DNA of 64,000 bases from Corynespora cassiicola (taxonomy: Eukaryota > Ascomycota > Dothideomycetes > Pleosporales > Corynesporascaceae). The DNA is taken from assembly GCA_022059125.1 (NCBI GenBank), contig JAEUWY010000011.1:1-64000 (forward strand), read 5' to 3'. The first letter of the stretch is position 1. The number at the start of each line of letters is the position of its first letter. The notes below the pieces were generated by a model. It saw only the letters and a list, made by a program, of their open reading frames with translations. It was not told the origin of the DNA and searched no databases. Positions 10,119 to 22,866 of the stretch are shown here, piece by piece. A program made the translations under genes and the position numbers.

Positions 10119-12429
10119 ACGTATCTCACGATGCTAGGTGGACAATGATGTACATGTGTGGATTATCTCTTTGTAATGTTCGGCACCTACGCCCGTAACC
10201 TAAGCTATACCCTAGCATTTCTTGTATATAGTTGGTCTCTGCACCGCACATTATTGTTGAACATAGCATGCATTATTCAATAAATAATCAGAATAAGCTT
10301 GACGGCCATGGTTTGAATCGTGTCGCATTTGTTGACCAGCCTCGTCCCCACACAGAAAAAGAGCACAGAATAAAGAACGTCCAAAGTAGTGTTTAACAGA
10401 AGCATCTGACTTCTAAGTTATCCAACCGCATTTTACCCGCCCCCGGTATTATCTCGGGAAGTGTGGCTATTGTCTGCTATCCATACATGAGCAAGATGCC
10501 ACACCAGCCAGACACAGTTGTACAATATAGAGAGTTAAACATCGGCTGGGCTGAAAAGAATGGCCGAGTGATTTCGACCCAGAACTTGACAATCGACCCC
10601 AACTCCCCCAAAATAAGGCACCATACGATCTGACGTCGCTACTAAATCCTCTGCAGGGATTCAGAAAGATCAAGAAGCAACAGGCGAACAAACAAGCCAG
10701 AAGATATTGACTGTTTAACAAGGACTTCCCCGACCGGTTTGCATGGCCCATTTGGACGGGCGAGCTCTAATTCTCAACTGAGAAAGAGCTCGACGAATTT
10801 TGCAATGGCCTAGAGCTCCTTCCAAGTACCGCGCTAGACCGGCTCGTATCACTCCAATTCTAATCTAGTGTAACTGATAGCGGCAGCATTAAACGGGTTA
10901 TGAATCATCATAGGGCGCATCCAGGATTTCGTCAACAAACTGGGGACCCCCGGTGTCGACGAATAAGACTGTCTTTGCACGAATCCCATCGAAAAAATAT
11001 TGGCGTTGCTGCATGCGTAGTTCCAGGAACATGGGACGGATAATGACAACCGCGGCTTGAACAAGAGCTTATTGCAGCAGATATTGGGCAGGGTTAAGCT
11101 GCTAGGTAGGCTTTGGCTGTGAACCCAAAGGCTTGTAATCGATGGAAGACAATGCGCTCAGTCTTTAGAAAGGAGATTTGAAGCCATTTTTATCACTTTC
11201 ACAAGTGTCATATATAGTCTGGCCACTTATGTCGTGATATTTGATGCGCTCTGGTCGAAGCTGAATTCTACAAATCTGGTAAAGTCGCAAGGACTGTGAG
11301 CCTCGGAAGTGAAATGTCATGGGCTTCTGCATCATGCAGTGCCAAAGTGTACTAGTCTGGGTAACAAGGATATGAGCGTACCAAGCTATTCGAGCTGCCC
11401 CTCATGCAATTGTTGTCACAGGAAGCGGATTTGTGAGCTTTCGCACCATGGCAGACGATCCTCGAAGCCTCGCTCGGAACGATGCAGGCGAGAAACATCA
11501 AAGATACGCCCCTGGCAAGCACACAAGCTTCCATAAAGCAATATATCGACTGCGGCATAAAGAAGATCTGGGAGCATGTCTTCCGGGCATTGCGATTGGA
11601 TGCCGAAACTGTGATGCATGGGAGAGGCTAGATTATGCACGCGCTGCATTTCCCGTGGTGGTCATGGGGTAAAAGATGGAATATAGTATTCAAAGGGCCA
11701 TGTAGAAGCCATTTTTGAGACAAGAGCATCATGCAGCTCGCTTGGCCCTGTTTCTTTGCTCTTCCCGAGCTTCCAAATTCGGATGGTTGCCGTGTCGCCA
11801 CAAACATGGTAGAAGTGGAGAGCTGGGAAGACAGCATGCAGCGGGCTTAGATGATGACGGAATTAATTCCATGATCATAAGTCCAAGTGTAGCACTCGGA
11901 AACAACTTTGCTGATCACACCCTGTGCGCTAGATTGATCTGCGGATAGGCATTATTGGGAAGTTCAGAAAGTGAGGAACTCTACAAATGAGCGATCAAGG
12001 AAGGCAATGGAAAACTAGGTACTTGTATGACCTAATCACTTCTAAGAATGTTTCAACTGAAAGAGTGATTGAATGAGGCTGAAAGCATCAAAACCTAGGT
12101 CTTGGCTCACTCTTGCTACAGGATGCCTGGCCGTTTCCGCACAGTTCCCCATGAGGTATGACGATATGTCTCGTGAATAAGTAATAGCACATACGAATCA
12201 AAATTTCGAAATGAGCATCAAATCAACTTCAAAGGGATATCTAGCGCAGTCTTCATTGCATCAAGTAATCAAGCAATCTACAGAGATGTGCAAGACGCTA
12301 TTGAGATTTGATGACCTTGATGCAAACAATCTAATTCAACGGGCCTTTTGGCGCATAATAGTAGCATCAGGTGTGCAAGTATCATCCCTACTACCTGTCT
12401 AAGATCCTGATTTTTACGTAATAGATGCT
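10119..12429. other. Intergenic segment, no supported gene
   Basis: About 2.3 kb of near-normal composition ending at an isochore edge. Open frames are all under 100 codons with no recognisable motif on either strand. It starts with the 3' flank of the GMC gene (AATAAA-like at about 10279). I see no tRNA or repeat in it. Confidence 0.4.
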
Positions 12430-15345
12430 AACTGTTTGGGACGAGTCCCCTGCTGTATTAACTATAGTTTTAACTAGGTCGTCTATGGTATCTCTAGCTA
12501 AGTACTAGCAAATTAATTAGTAGCTAAGTTTATTTTTTTTTCTGTTTAGTATTATACTAGTGTATTATAATTATTATTAAAGTACTTTTAAAAAAAATTA
12601 ATTCTAAATTATATATTAAAAAGTTATTTTTAATTAGTAAGTATCTAAAAATTAGCAGGAGAATTTATTGTAATATAAACTATTTTAGTATAAACGATTT
12701 TAGTATAAACTATTCTAGTATAAACGATTTTAGTATAAACTATTTTAGTATTTAGTTAGAAATAATATATTATATTATTAATTAAATAGAGCTAATCTGT
12801 ACGCTAAAATCTTATATAAAATTTTATAGCTTATATTTTAATTTTTACTAGCTATATTTAATATTTAAATATATTAATTTTTTTAAAACTAATTAAAAAC
12901 TTTATATTTATATTATTTAAATAGCTAATCTAGTAACTGTACGTTTCTACTAACTTTTACTTAAAAAACTATAAGTTTACTACTATAAAAAACAAATAGT
13001 ATATAGTAAATATACTAATTTTTTAGCTAAAAAGTTTTTTTTACTTTTTAAATAGCTGTTTTAAATAAAATATAGAAAAAAAAATAGTTTTTTTAGTAAA
13101 ATATAAAGAATAAGCAAGCGGGCTAGATAAGTAAGCGGGCTACTTTTCTAACTACTTTTAAAAAACACTATAGTAAATTAATATAAAAAGTAACTATAAT
13201 ATAAAAAATAAGCGAGCGGCGCGGATAAGCGAGTAGTATATTTTCTAACTACTCTAGTACCTACACAACCACCTACTTAACTACTTTAAAAAAATACTGT
13301 AATAACTTAATATAAAAAGTAACTATAGTAGTTATACTGTTATTTTATATATATAAAAATTATATTTTTATTTTTTATAGTATGTACAGCGCGCTTTTAA
13401 CTACTAGCTACTATTAAAATAAGCTATTTTTTTATACTTTTTTTTATTTAATTACTTTTTAACGTTTTTTTAAGCTATAATTTTAGCTTTTTTAGCTTTT
13501 ATTAAAGTTTTTTACTATTAAATTTATTTTTTATTTTACTGTCTACACTACGTAGCAGCTTTATTAGCTTTTTTAAAATTTTTAATTTAGCTTTAAAGTA
13601 ACGTAGCTAAATAAGCTATTATTTTAGCTTTTTTTTTAAACTAACTAAAAGCTTTAATAATAAAAATAAATAATAAGTTTTTATATTTTTTAATTCTGTT
13701 ATAAATTAATATTAATTAAATTTTTAGCTTATACGCGTTATTTAGTATTTTAGCTTTCTACTAAATAGTTTTAAAAAAAGCTAATATAAACGTATATAGC
13801 TTTATATTAAACTTTAATAATATTATTTTTAAATTATATAAAACTATTTCTGTTTTTTAGAAGTTTACGTATATATTACTTTTTATAAAAAATTATTTAA
13901 AAACTTTTTTAAAAGCTAGTAAAAAAATAATTTTATTAATATAGTTAATATAATTACGTACTAAATTAAAAATTTTATTACTATACGCCCGCTTTAAAAG
14001 CGAAAAACACTTTATATTAAAAAATTAAAAAAAGTATAATAAATATAAAAATATATAAAAAGTAATAATTTTATTTATTTTACAGAAGTTTTAAAAAGCT
14101 AAAAATTTATAACTTTTATAGCTATTAATAATAAATAGTTAATATATTTTTACTGTACGGCTCTGCGTATAAATATTAAAATACTTTAGCTAATATATAT
14201 TTAGCTTATTTATTATTTAGTCTATCTTACTAAGTAATATATACTAACTAAATAGAATATTATTACTTTTATACTGTATATAAAAGTAGTATTTACTTAT
14301 AAAAATAATAAAAAAAAATTATTTAGCTGCACGCGTTAATTCTCTAAATTATTATAATTTATTTTTAATTATTTAGCTAAATATTTTTAAGTTAATTTTA
14401 TTTTTTTAATACTATAACTACTAATTAAGCTAATATTATATTTATTATAAAGTCTGTTTCGTTAAAGTTATACATATTTTTATTAATAATACTATATTTT
14501 TTTTTTATATAATACAGTAGCTTAAACTAAAAATATATAATTTTAAAATTTTTATATAGAATTTAATAGTAATTTTACTAGCAGATTAATTAAACTTAAA
14601 GCTTTAGCTAGCGCTTAATAAAGTTATTAAACTACTTAATACTAATATAGCCCGCCTCTTAAGCAGTAAGTAACTAATTAGCTATATTATATATAGTATT
14701 TAGTATAGGCGCAAATTTTTATAAGTTTAACTTAAAAATATAAGTAATAATTACTTTTTTTAAGCTTAATTAGTAGTTTTAAATTAGACTAGTAATTACG
14801 TTATACAGATTATCTAGTATATTAATAATAAATTATAGTTTTAAAAATATTATATATAGTAGTAACGCGTTGTACGCTTTATATTAATTTATTTTAAATA
14901 ACTAAAAAAATAAAAACTATAAAAGCTTTTTTATAAGTTAATTAGAATTTTTTTAGTAGTAGTATTATAAGTATAAGTAGTATATACTGGGGCAGTTAGA
15001 AGATGCGCCGCTTACTTATCCGCGCCGCTTATTTATTCTTTATATTAGTAGTTATATTATATTTTTATACAAAGACGTAATATTAAAAAAAAGTTAATAA
15101 AAAGTTATACTTTTTAAACTTAAATAACTTTTTAACTAAACTAGCTATAGTAGAATAATATTAAAAAAAAAACTAATTTTTTAATATTACTGTTTTATAG
15201 TAGCTAATATCTAAAAATATACTATATTCGCTGTAAAAAGTAAAAATATAACTTTTTTATGTATAAAAAAAAGCAGTATAGCTACTTTAAATTATTAAAT
15301 TTTTTTAGAATTTTTTAAAGTAGTTAAGTTAGTAGTTGCGCGCGC
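12430..15345. repeat. AT-rich RIP-like isochore
   Basis: Abrupt change to very AT-rich, CA/TG-depleted DNA, with short GC-rich islets near 13109-13143, 13207-13236 and 14987-15044 that look like transposon ends. It returns to normal composition near 15345. The short phrase TATAAACGATTTTAGTA repeats several times at about 12674-12750. Confidence 0.8.
13207..15044 (-). mobile_element. Degraded pogo/Fot1-like DNA transposon
   Basis: About 1.84 kb bounded by inverted GC-rich ends: AATAAGCGAGCGGCGCGGAT at 13207 and its near complement (ATCCGCGCCGCTTATTTATT) ending near 15038. The interior at about 14150-14780 is an inverted copy of 35640-36250, which encodes a recognisable pogo-type DDE segment. 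The transposase would therefore read on the minus strand here. It is full of stops and not functional. Size fits Fot1-class elements. A second similar end at 13109-13143 may mark a nested or tandem copy. Confidence 0.5.
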
Positions 15346-15564
15346 GCTAGAGCAGTTAGAGAAGTAGCCGACTCGCTTGTGGGTTACGTTATCAGTTCTT
15401 CAGATGAATAATGTTAAAGATCCGGGCGCATACGGTAGTGGTCGTGATATAAAGCCCTCCCTAGCTGGTTTGGGCCACAGCCATCTCATTGCCACCCCAC
15501 TGCCAATTGAAAGATAACTTCCGCGATAGAATTGTAGTGTTGAGGTGAATGGTTGAGGTGTTCG

Positions 15565-15605
15565 TACCCCACCGTTACCCCACCGCTACCCCACCGTTAG
15601 CCCAC
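15565..15605 (-). promoter_or_regulatory. Four-copy TACCCCAC array, 11-bp period (GTGGGGTA motif)
   Basis: TACCCCAC at 15565-15572, 15576-15583 and 15587-15594, then TAGCCCAC at 15598-15605, each exactly 11 bp apart, close to one helical turn. The complement is GTGGGGTA, the octamer found upstream of the cluster enzyme genes. Function as a protein-binding array is inferred from recurrence and from the predicted specificity of the C2H2 regulator at 22867-25541. Confidence 0.55.
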
Positions 15606-15892
15606 AGCTTTCTTATTGAAACTTGTGACAACAGTCATAATATTGGCGAGAGGCTGCATTGCGTTTCACCTACTCGCCATTTTCGTAGCCTCCCACAAAA
15701 TTATGTACACCAAATACCAATCCAGCCACACGATTAAAATATGCAAGGCCTGGCTTGGCTCGAACTAGCAGCAAACTACAGGGCTCTTAGCACCCTCAAC
15801 TCAACTTGTATCTGTGGCAATAAAGGAGTTGTTTCTAGGTCCGTGGCTATGCTCTTCGTATGACGCAATTGTGGAGAAAGATAAAAGGTGGC

Positions 15893-16003
15893 ATGTCGAA
15901 TCTAACAACGGCAGACAATTATTATGTGGTCGCCGTGCCTACTCGGCACAACCTCAGCGTTGAAGACGCTCTCCTCGAGCAAATGGTTTACGCAAAATTC
16001 TGA
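15893..16003 (+). CDS. Short ORF, possible truncated 5' end of a lost gene
   Basis: 36 codons starting at an ATG 287 bp downstream of the GTGGGGTA array. The translation looks protein-like (ADNYYVVAVPTRHNL, SVEDALLEQMVYAKF) and then stops. No splice donor rescues it, and isochore DNA begins 300 bp further on. I do not recognise a family. It may be the remains of another cluster gene, or chance. Confidence 0.2.
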   Translation: MSNLTTADNYYVVAVPTRHNLSVEDALLEQMVYAKF

Positions 16004-16319
16004 AAATATGCGAACGCTGTCGACGATTAGAAACTTTGGCTTATTAGACATCAGAGTTCTTATAAGCGAAATAGATGCTGACAGTTCATTTGGTACCACT
16101 CACGATCTCCGGCCGTGTGGGAAGCCTTGTCATCTTGCAGAAATTGAGCTGTTTTAAAATTGATTGGATTTATATTATCTTGTTGGTTTTTTTAGCAAAT
16201 CATGAGTGTGATAAGAGATAACTGAGCTTAAATTGCTTTAGCTGGGCTTCCAGATACCTGAAATCGCTTATTAGTCAGCTAAGCCGACAGCGCGGGGCAA
16301 ATTACCAGAGGGTTATTCT

Positions 16320-17930
16320 ATATAACGGTGCATCTTAGCTTCTATTAAATAAAAGCCTGTTTAGCAGCTCCAGATTTCAGCTCTAGATTAAGTCTAAATT
16401 ATAGTATTTTTAGCGTTATTTTCAGCTTATAGTAATAAGAATTAAAGTTTTTAGTTGTTCTAAAATAAATATAAAAATAAAAAATTATTTAATATTATCT
16501 AATTATATTTAATTAAAAATATTTAGTTTTAATACTTTATAAGAAAAATATTATAAATATTTTTTATAGCTGTTATTATTAATCTAAAATTTTAATATAT
16601 TATTATTTAATTTGTAGTTTTTATAAATTTTTTTTAATTATTTTATATAAATAAAAACTTTTATTTAAATTCGATAGCTAGTTTACTAAATATTAGAAAT
16701 AAAAAAATTACTTAACTAATAATAAAATTAAATAAAAAGTATATAAGAGTATTTTTAAAAAAAATATATATAGCAAATATTAAAAGAGCTATAAAAGTTC
16801 TTTTCTTCTAGCTATACTAGGCTAGAACTAAATAGTAGATATAAATTAATAAAAAAAACAGAAATAATACTAGTTAGATATTTAATAAAAAAGTAGCTAA
16901 AAATAACAAAAAATATTTAAATTATTAATAAGTAAGTAAGTTATTTTTATTTTATAAGTTTATTAGTTTATTAGTTTAAAAGTTTTTTACTACGTAAGTT
17001 ATAAATTACAGATTATAAGTTATAAAAAGAAAATTATTTTAAAAATTTAAAACTTTAAAAATTTAATTTTAATTTTTTACTTTTTAACTATAATTACTAT
17101 TACCAAACTTATCTATAAAAACTTTCTATTATTTTTATAGTATTCTAATATATTATAATAATTTTTTAATAATTTACTTTTTTAATAATTTTAATTTTAA
17201 ATTTAAAAGTTATGTAACTAAAAATTATGTAACTTTAGTAAATTATAGATTTTTCTAATATTATTATTTTAGCTATAATATTTTAAATTAATTTTAAACT
17301 ATATATAAAATTTTATTAAATAATTTTTATTTATATTTAAAAATACTAAAAATTAAATATTAAAAATTTAATAGTTTTATTTATTTTAAAAGCGTTATTT
17401 AGTCTACTATATTTTATTAAAAGTAAAACTTAGTATTAATCTATAAATATTGTTATAATAGTATTTAATAGTTTTTAATAATTATATTTTAGAATATTTA
17501 CTAATTTTAAGTTAAACTTTTTTATTCAATAGAGAAAATTTTGTATTAAATATTAAAGTTAATACCAGTAGAAATATATATATAAAAATTATAGTAATTT
17601 TATTTAAATTTTGTTTTACTACTTCTTTAACTATAACAACTTTTTTAATTATTACTATTTTTATAAAAAATTTTATAATAGTTAATAATACTTTACAAAT
17701 TGTAATTAATAATAATAAATACTATTAGTAGTAATAATATATTTTAAAAATACTTATTTTATTATAAATAAACTCTAAAAAGATACTCTATATTTTTAAA
17801 ATTCTATATAATAATAAACACTAATAAAAACTATTTGAAGTTATTAGTATTAATTAGTAAATTACTTTTAAAAACTAATCAAAAGCTAATCTAATACTTT
17901 TTAAACTAAACGCGATGCTATCTTCCGGCT
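16320..17930. repeat. AT-rich RIP-like isochore
   Basis: Stops in all frames, CA/TG depleted. The stretch from about 16780 to 17250 is an inverted, diverged copy of the repeat at about 47400-47890 (shared phrases such as CTAGAACTAAATAGTA and ACTAGTTAGATATTTAATAA). The element type is not identified. Confidence 0.75.
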
Positions 17931-18031
17931 AATTCTACTTATTTAGCTTATAGGAAGGCTTTATATGTGATCTGGGGCAATTTCCAAATAGGTCCTAAAT
18001 AGACTGACATAGGCGGGTCAAAAAACTCACT

Positions 18032-18077
18032 GTGGGGTAGTTCTGCACTCGTGGGGTAGTTTTATACTCGTGGGGTA
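18032..18077 (+). promoter_or_regulatory. Three-copy GTGGGGTA array, 19-bp period
   Basis: GTGGGGTA at 18032-18039, 18051-18058 and 18070-18077, spaced 19 bp, the last two preceded by ACTC. It lies 164-209 bp upstream of the start codon of FAD monooxygenase 1 and is a candidate operator for the cluster regulator. It also fits the general CreA/Mig1 consensus SYGGRG, an alternative explanation. Confidence 0.6.
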
Positions 18078-18240
18078 CCACTGTTTTGCTTTTGGATAGA
18101 AAGTAGGCGTGCTACAACAACATAAAAGCCAGGGTATTAGAGCTCCCTATCGTTTTTATGACACGAAAACATCCTCAGCTATTCACAGTTCTTTCCCATC
18201 AAAATTGACTATATCCGACCATCTCCGACCACTTCAAATC

Positions 18241-19780
18241 ATGGCAGTCACAAAAGGTGTCGGTCCAAGAGGCATCGCAGAGCCTAATTCGAGCGGTATT
18301 ACTGCAATCGTTGTTGGGCTAGGCTTAGGAGGCTTAGCTTTTGCCATTGAGGCTACTCGCAAGGGCCATAAAGTGATTGCAATTGATCAGCAGCCAGAGC
18401 TCAAACCGATAGGTGAATTATTCCTTGAAAAAATTTCAATCAATATAATTCTGAGGATTTCTGAATCTAACAGGAAAGGTTAGGTGATTCCATTGCGATT
18501 CCCAACAATGCTGCACTCGTTATACGCCAATGGGATAACGGATCGGTAGACGAACAGCTGCAAGACAGCATAGCCCACTGTGACGTGATGGAGATCCACA
18601 ACTCTGACGGCGAACTTCTCATCAACAGTTCAATGGTGGGATATGGCAAAGGTGAAGGTTATCCAGCTCACCGAGGCAAGCTGGCAATGGTGTTGTACGA
18701 ATATGCCAAAAAACTTGGCGTTGAATTTCATCTTGGTTACCGTGTTCTAGACTATTTCGAAAACGATAACGAAGCCGGAATTATTCTAGATGGGAAACGG
18801 ATTACAGCCGACTGCGTCGTTGGTGCCGATGGTGTGCATAGTAAAAGTCGCGGAAAAGTCATCGGAATGGACCCCACTCCGCACTCTTCTGGATACGCCA
18901 TCTATCGAGCATATTGGGATTCAGAACCTCTCCGTAAGGACCCAGAGGCCCAATGGTTTTTCGAAACCCCAAGCAACGTAGATTCCTGCAAGATCTGGCT
19001 TGGTGAGGACGCCCATGTGTTGACGGGAACAGCAGCAAAAGGAAAATATTTGTTCTTGACTTTAACTCATAAGGTAAGCCGCGTTTAGCTTGTGAACACC
19101 TCAAAACTAACCCTTTAAAAGGACGACTATAACGTGACAGAGTCATGGGCATTTCCGGGTAATTCCGAAGAAATGTACAGATACTTTGAAAGCTGGTCTG
19201 CTGCTCCTAAGATTAGGCAGGTTCTGGACACTATCCCACCTGGAAAACTGATCGATTACCAGCTTCTTTGGAGAGACCCTTTGCCTACCTGGGTATCTCC
19301 AAAAAAGCGCATGATTATTATTGGAGATGCAGCCCATCCGGTTTTGCCTACTTCGGGACAGGGTGGTGGTCAGGCAATAGAGGATGCCGCGACTCTAGCT
19401 ATAGCTTTGGAGTTGGCTGGCAAAGGAAACATCCCACTAGCCCTTCGTGCGACTGAAGCTATCAGGTTAGAAGAAATACGATTAATATGACCGGTAACCC
19501 ATACTAACTCAGGGACAGATATGAGAGAGCATGTCTTATGCAAAAGATAGGCGTCGACACAAGAAACATATGGCATAAAACCAATTGGCAGGATACAGCA
19601 AGTAACAGAGATGAGGCAACATTGCCGCGGCCAGACTGGATTTTCAATCATGACTGCCAGGAATATGCATACGAAAATTTTGATGAAGTGGCAGAAGTAT
19701 TACAAAAGGGTGAAAAGTATCAACCTCGCAACATCCCAGAAGATTTATCTACCTATCGTGTGAGCAACGTTCGATTGTAA
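18241..19780 (+). CDS. FAD-dependent monooxygenase 1 (salicylate-hydroxylase-like)
   Basis: Four exons: 18241-18412, 18484-19073, 19122-19465 and 19519-19780, giving 455 aa. Introns are 71, 48 and 53 nt and all phases match; the first acceptor is the TTAG at 18483, which restores the conserved PIGDSI. Class A flavoprotein monooxygenase motifs: GLGLGG at residues 26-31 with Asp49 closing the second strand, the GADG motif at 171-174, and GDAAHP at 322-327 followed by TSGQGGGQAIEDA. Expected reaction: NAD(P)H- and O2-dependent hydroxylation or epoxidation of an aromatic or polyene intermediate. An in-frame ATG at 18109 would add 44 residues, but the ATG at 18241 gives the usual N-terminus. It sits just right of an isochore with a GTGGGGTA array in its promoter. 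Family firm; substrate unknown. Confidence 0.9.
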
Positions 19781-20945
19781 ATAGTGCTACCATAAAGACA
19801 TTTAGCATAGTAGTTCTAAAGTATGGGTGTGGTGAAGAAGAATAAGAACTGAGTTGATTTCCATAGATGGCTACAGCTCTGTACTTATATCCTTTATAGA
19901 TTGGAGCCTGTCTGAAGTGCGTAGAATAGTAGGTTTTATATACTAAAAGTAAACACACCACAACTATGCTAGTCACGTGAAGGCCAACAATAATCAATCA
20001 AAGAAAATCATCTCCAGTGGCTTTGGAACAAGATTTTCATGAACGCGAGCTAGAGTATCTCCTAATGAGAGACGTGCAATTTTTGACAGGTTGTGATGTG
20101 CTGCGAGCTCTACCGACAGATTCTCTATGACACGCTTCAAGTCGCAAAACATGGTACAACGAAGCTATTGAAAAGAGGAGGGACACTGGAGAAGTCGGTC
20201 GTGTGAGGGTGGGGTTTAGAAATTAAAGTGGCGCCTCCGCTAGGGGGAACATTACGATGCAACACGAGTCATGGTTTCGTGCGCCGACGGACAAGTTTCC
20301 ATCCCTCACACTTGACGTCTACGGCCACAAACGGAAATGGATATGACGTACATTCTGTACCCCTCAAATCTGAACATGGACAGTATGCCATGGTTGATGC
20401 AGAAAATGGGAGCGAGTAACAAACGTCATGTTGATTGGTCGTTGTGCTGAGCCATCGATCGCACACATTGGCACAGGCAGGCTAGGCTATGCCGAAAGTG
20501 CCCTGCGGCTCATGCCCACCCTATACCGCTGTATTCCTTGATACCTCCATGCAGAGCCTCGGTATCTTCTCTTGTAGCTTGCTCTTTTAGTACAATGCTA
20601 GTAGGTCAGCCTGCGGTGCTTATAGTACCCCACTCAGTGGATTAAATGCTGTCTTACAAATACATTTCGTGTCTCAAAGAACTATCTGGCGTGCTTGTAT
20701 TAGAAATTGTTACCAAGCAATTTCAAATAGGTCTAAGGCGGGCCGTTTTTTTTATTTGATGGGGGGGGGGGGGGTAGCAATAATTGTTAAACATGGGGTG
20801 AGATCGCCCAAAACAGAAAGCGCGGCCGTGGTGGGGTTACATCGGAAAACAATACAAGTTCGGCTGTTTCACAACGCGGTCATTCTTTTTTGGAGAGACA
20901 ACCCAGCCAACAATCTTTCAGTTCGACTCGCTGCAACAAATAACA
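19781..20945. promoter_or_regulatory. Intergenic/promoter region of the reductase gene with GTGGGGT motifs
   Basis: No gene supported. It holds TACCCCAC at 20626-20633 (313 bp before the next start codon), GTGGGGTT at 20831-20838 (108 bp before it) and GTGGGGTT at 20209-20216. A run of 14 G occurs at 20761-20774. These match the motif seen in front of the other cluster enzyme genes. Confidence 0.5.
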
Positions 20946-22001
20946 ATGAAGGAAGTCCAAGTACATGTGGAAAGCGCACCTCCTCACGACATCAACACTA
21001 AAATTGTGGATATTCTTCGCCCTTCACCTGGAAGAAACCAAGTGTTGATCCGTGTGATTGTTGCCGGAACGAACCCAAAGGACTGGAAGTACCCTATCTT
21101 CTTCGGCGGCAAATCCGGCGAGAATACAGGAGACGACATTGCAGGCTTTGTCGAAGATGTCGGAAGCGACGTGACCGAGTTCAAGAAGGGAGACCGTGTG
21201 GCCGCCTTTCATGAGATGGGAGCTCCTGCTGCAGCGTTTGCCGAGTACGCTGTCGCGTGGGCGAGCACAACATTCCACATTCCCTCGAAGACGACCTTCG
21301 AAGAAGCCGCTACAATCCCGTTAGCTGCCATGACGGCGGCGACAGGACTCTTTTGTCGCCTTGGTCTTCCAGAACCCTGGAATCAATCCGGAGTATCGCG
21401 TGAGCATGCGCAAAAGTCAGCTGTCTTGGTTTACGGAGGTGCAACTGCTGTTGGCGCCTTTGCCATCAAGTTACTGAAACGAGCAAAAATCCATCCCATC
21501 ATTACAGTTGCGGGTGGGGGCATAGATTTTGTCGAAAGTATTTTGGACAAATCTCGGGGCGATGTGGTAATTGACTATCGTCAAGGAGATGCAGCCGTTG
21601 TTCGTGGGATACGAGCTGCGGTACCATCGGGCAAGAAACTCAACTTTGCCTTCGATACCGTAAGCGAGGGTACAAGCGCGGCCAATATCCAACAGGTCCT
21701 AGAACCCCATGGTCGTCTCTCTGGCGTGTTGCCTTACACTGCTCCAGTTTCTGATACAGTCCGGTATTCTTTCACCAATGTTGGGGATGTACACGGCTTG
21801 ACTGCCCACTTTGAAGACTTTGGCCACGCTTGGTTTAGGCTTTTTAGTCTTGGTCTTGGAGAGGGATGGTTGCACGGGCATCCTTTTGAAGTGATCCCTG
21901 GTGGGCTAGCAGGTGTTGAACTCGGTCTGAGAAACCTAAGAGATGGCAGAGCCAGTGCTGTCAAGTATGTTTACCGTGTGGAAGACACCCCAGGACTTTA
22001 A
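20946..22001 (+). CDS. Medium-chain reductase (quinone oxidoreductase / trans-enoyl reductase type)
   Basis: Intronless, 351 aa, GroES-like N-terminal domain followed by an NADPH-binding Rossmann domain. Visible features: VLIRVIVAGTNPKDWKYP, GDDIAGFVEDVGSDVTEFKKGDRVA and AVLVYGGATAVGAFAIKLLK (cofactor loop). The zinc-ligand Cys/His set of alcohol dehydrogenases is absent, so it belongs to the zinc-free branch that includes ToxD-like proteins and the trans-acting enoyl reductases of fungal polyketide clusters. It would reduce a C=C bond with NADPH. It follows FAD monooxygenase 1 by 1.2 kb on the same strand and faces the regulator tail to tail. The MDR call is firm; a trans-ER role needs a partner PKS, which is not in this window. 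Confidence 0.88.
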   Translation: MKEVQVHVESAPPHDINTKIVDILRPSPGRNQVLIRVIVAGTNPKDWKYPIFFGGKSGENTGDDIAGFVEDVGSDVTEFKKGDRVAAFHEMGAPAAAFAEYAVAWASTTFHIPSKTTFEEAATIPLAAMTAATGLFCRLGLPEPWNQSGVSREHAQKSAVLVYGGATAVGAFAIKLLKRAKIHPIITVAGGGIDFVESILDKSRGDVVIDYRQGDAAVVRGIRAAVPSGKKLNFAFDTVSEGTSAANIQQVLEPHGRLSGVLPYTAPVSDTVRYSFTNVGDVHGLTAHFEDFGHAWFRLFSLGLGEGWLHGHPFEVIPGGLAGVELGLRNLRDGRASAVKYVYRVEDTPGL

Positions 22002-22866
22002 ACTTTAGAGGAGTCTTACTACATTCAATTCATGTCATCTGGAGACTTATAGGTATTCTTTCCTGTCATTTTTGCCAGGCAGAGGTGAAAGATAAGCATA
22101 AACACTAGAAAATAAGAATAAATTGTTAGCCGATGAGGCTTCCCAGCCCCTACGCTACCATCTTAGCTCATGTATATATCCGCTGTCAGCGAAGCTCAAA
22201 CACAACACACTCACTTAACTCTGTCCGGTCCTTTCCATCAGCTAATAGAAAGCTTTAAATTACATTGGCTCGTTGCCTATCTCTCCACGTAAAGCTCCCT
22301 ATATTTTCTCTACTCCAAAATTGGCCTTGTCTTCCCTTTTCCGAGCAGCTGCATCCTCTGATAGTGCAATTATTTTTTATAACTTTAAGACCTAGTATTT
22401 AGTTTTAATAACTCACTTAGAAGTTCTAGTAATAGAATGATGTTAGAAAGTTAACTAATGAAGTAAATATACAGTATTAGAACTTTAGTTAAAAAGAGGC
22501 GAAGTAATAGTGCACTAACACGTATCTAATAAAACAAGTAACTTAGAATAGAATAAAGCATCGGCTAATTTTAATACACCTATTATCCTTGGGTGTACTC
22601 TAATAGCTGCAAAGAGCTAAAGTGGATAGGAGCACTAAGTGATGTCTTGTCCGGTGATGAGGCTTTTATAGCTATAACATCGTGGTGGTAGATTGACTAT
22701 GAGTGTGCAGCTGAGTTGATTGTATGAAACTAGGTGTGAGAGCCCTCATAAGGAGGTGCCTGATCTACAGTGCTAACCAAGGTAGTAATAGTACTAAATC
22801 ATCAAGATGACCGCCTCTCCATACCGTGGTAAATGATGACGGTACTGGATCCCACAAAAAGCCCCA
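22002..22866. other. Intergenic segment between convergent genes
   Basis: Separates the 3' ends of the reductase and the regulator. A moderately AT-rich stretch (about 22370-22570) may be an old repeat fragment. No gene or structure recognised. Confidence 0.4.

Larger units (their letters stand above)
15346..16319. other. Small gene-like island between two isochores
   Basis: Nearly 1 kb of ordinary composition enclosed by AT-rich DNA. It holds the four-copy motif array at 15565-15605, a further ACCCCAC at 15494-15500 and one small open frame (listed separately). No complete gene is visible. It resembles a promoter whose gene has been lost or truncated. Confidence 0.5.
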
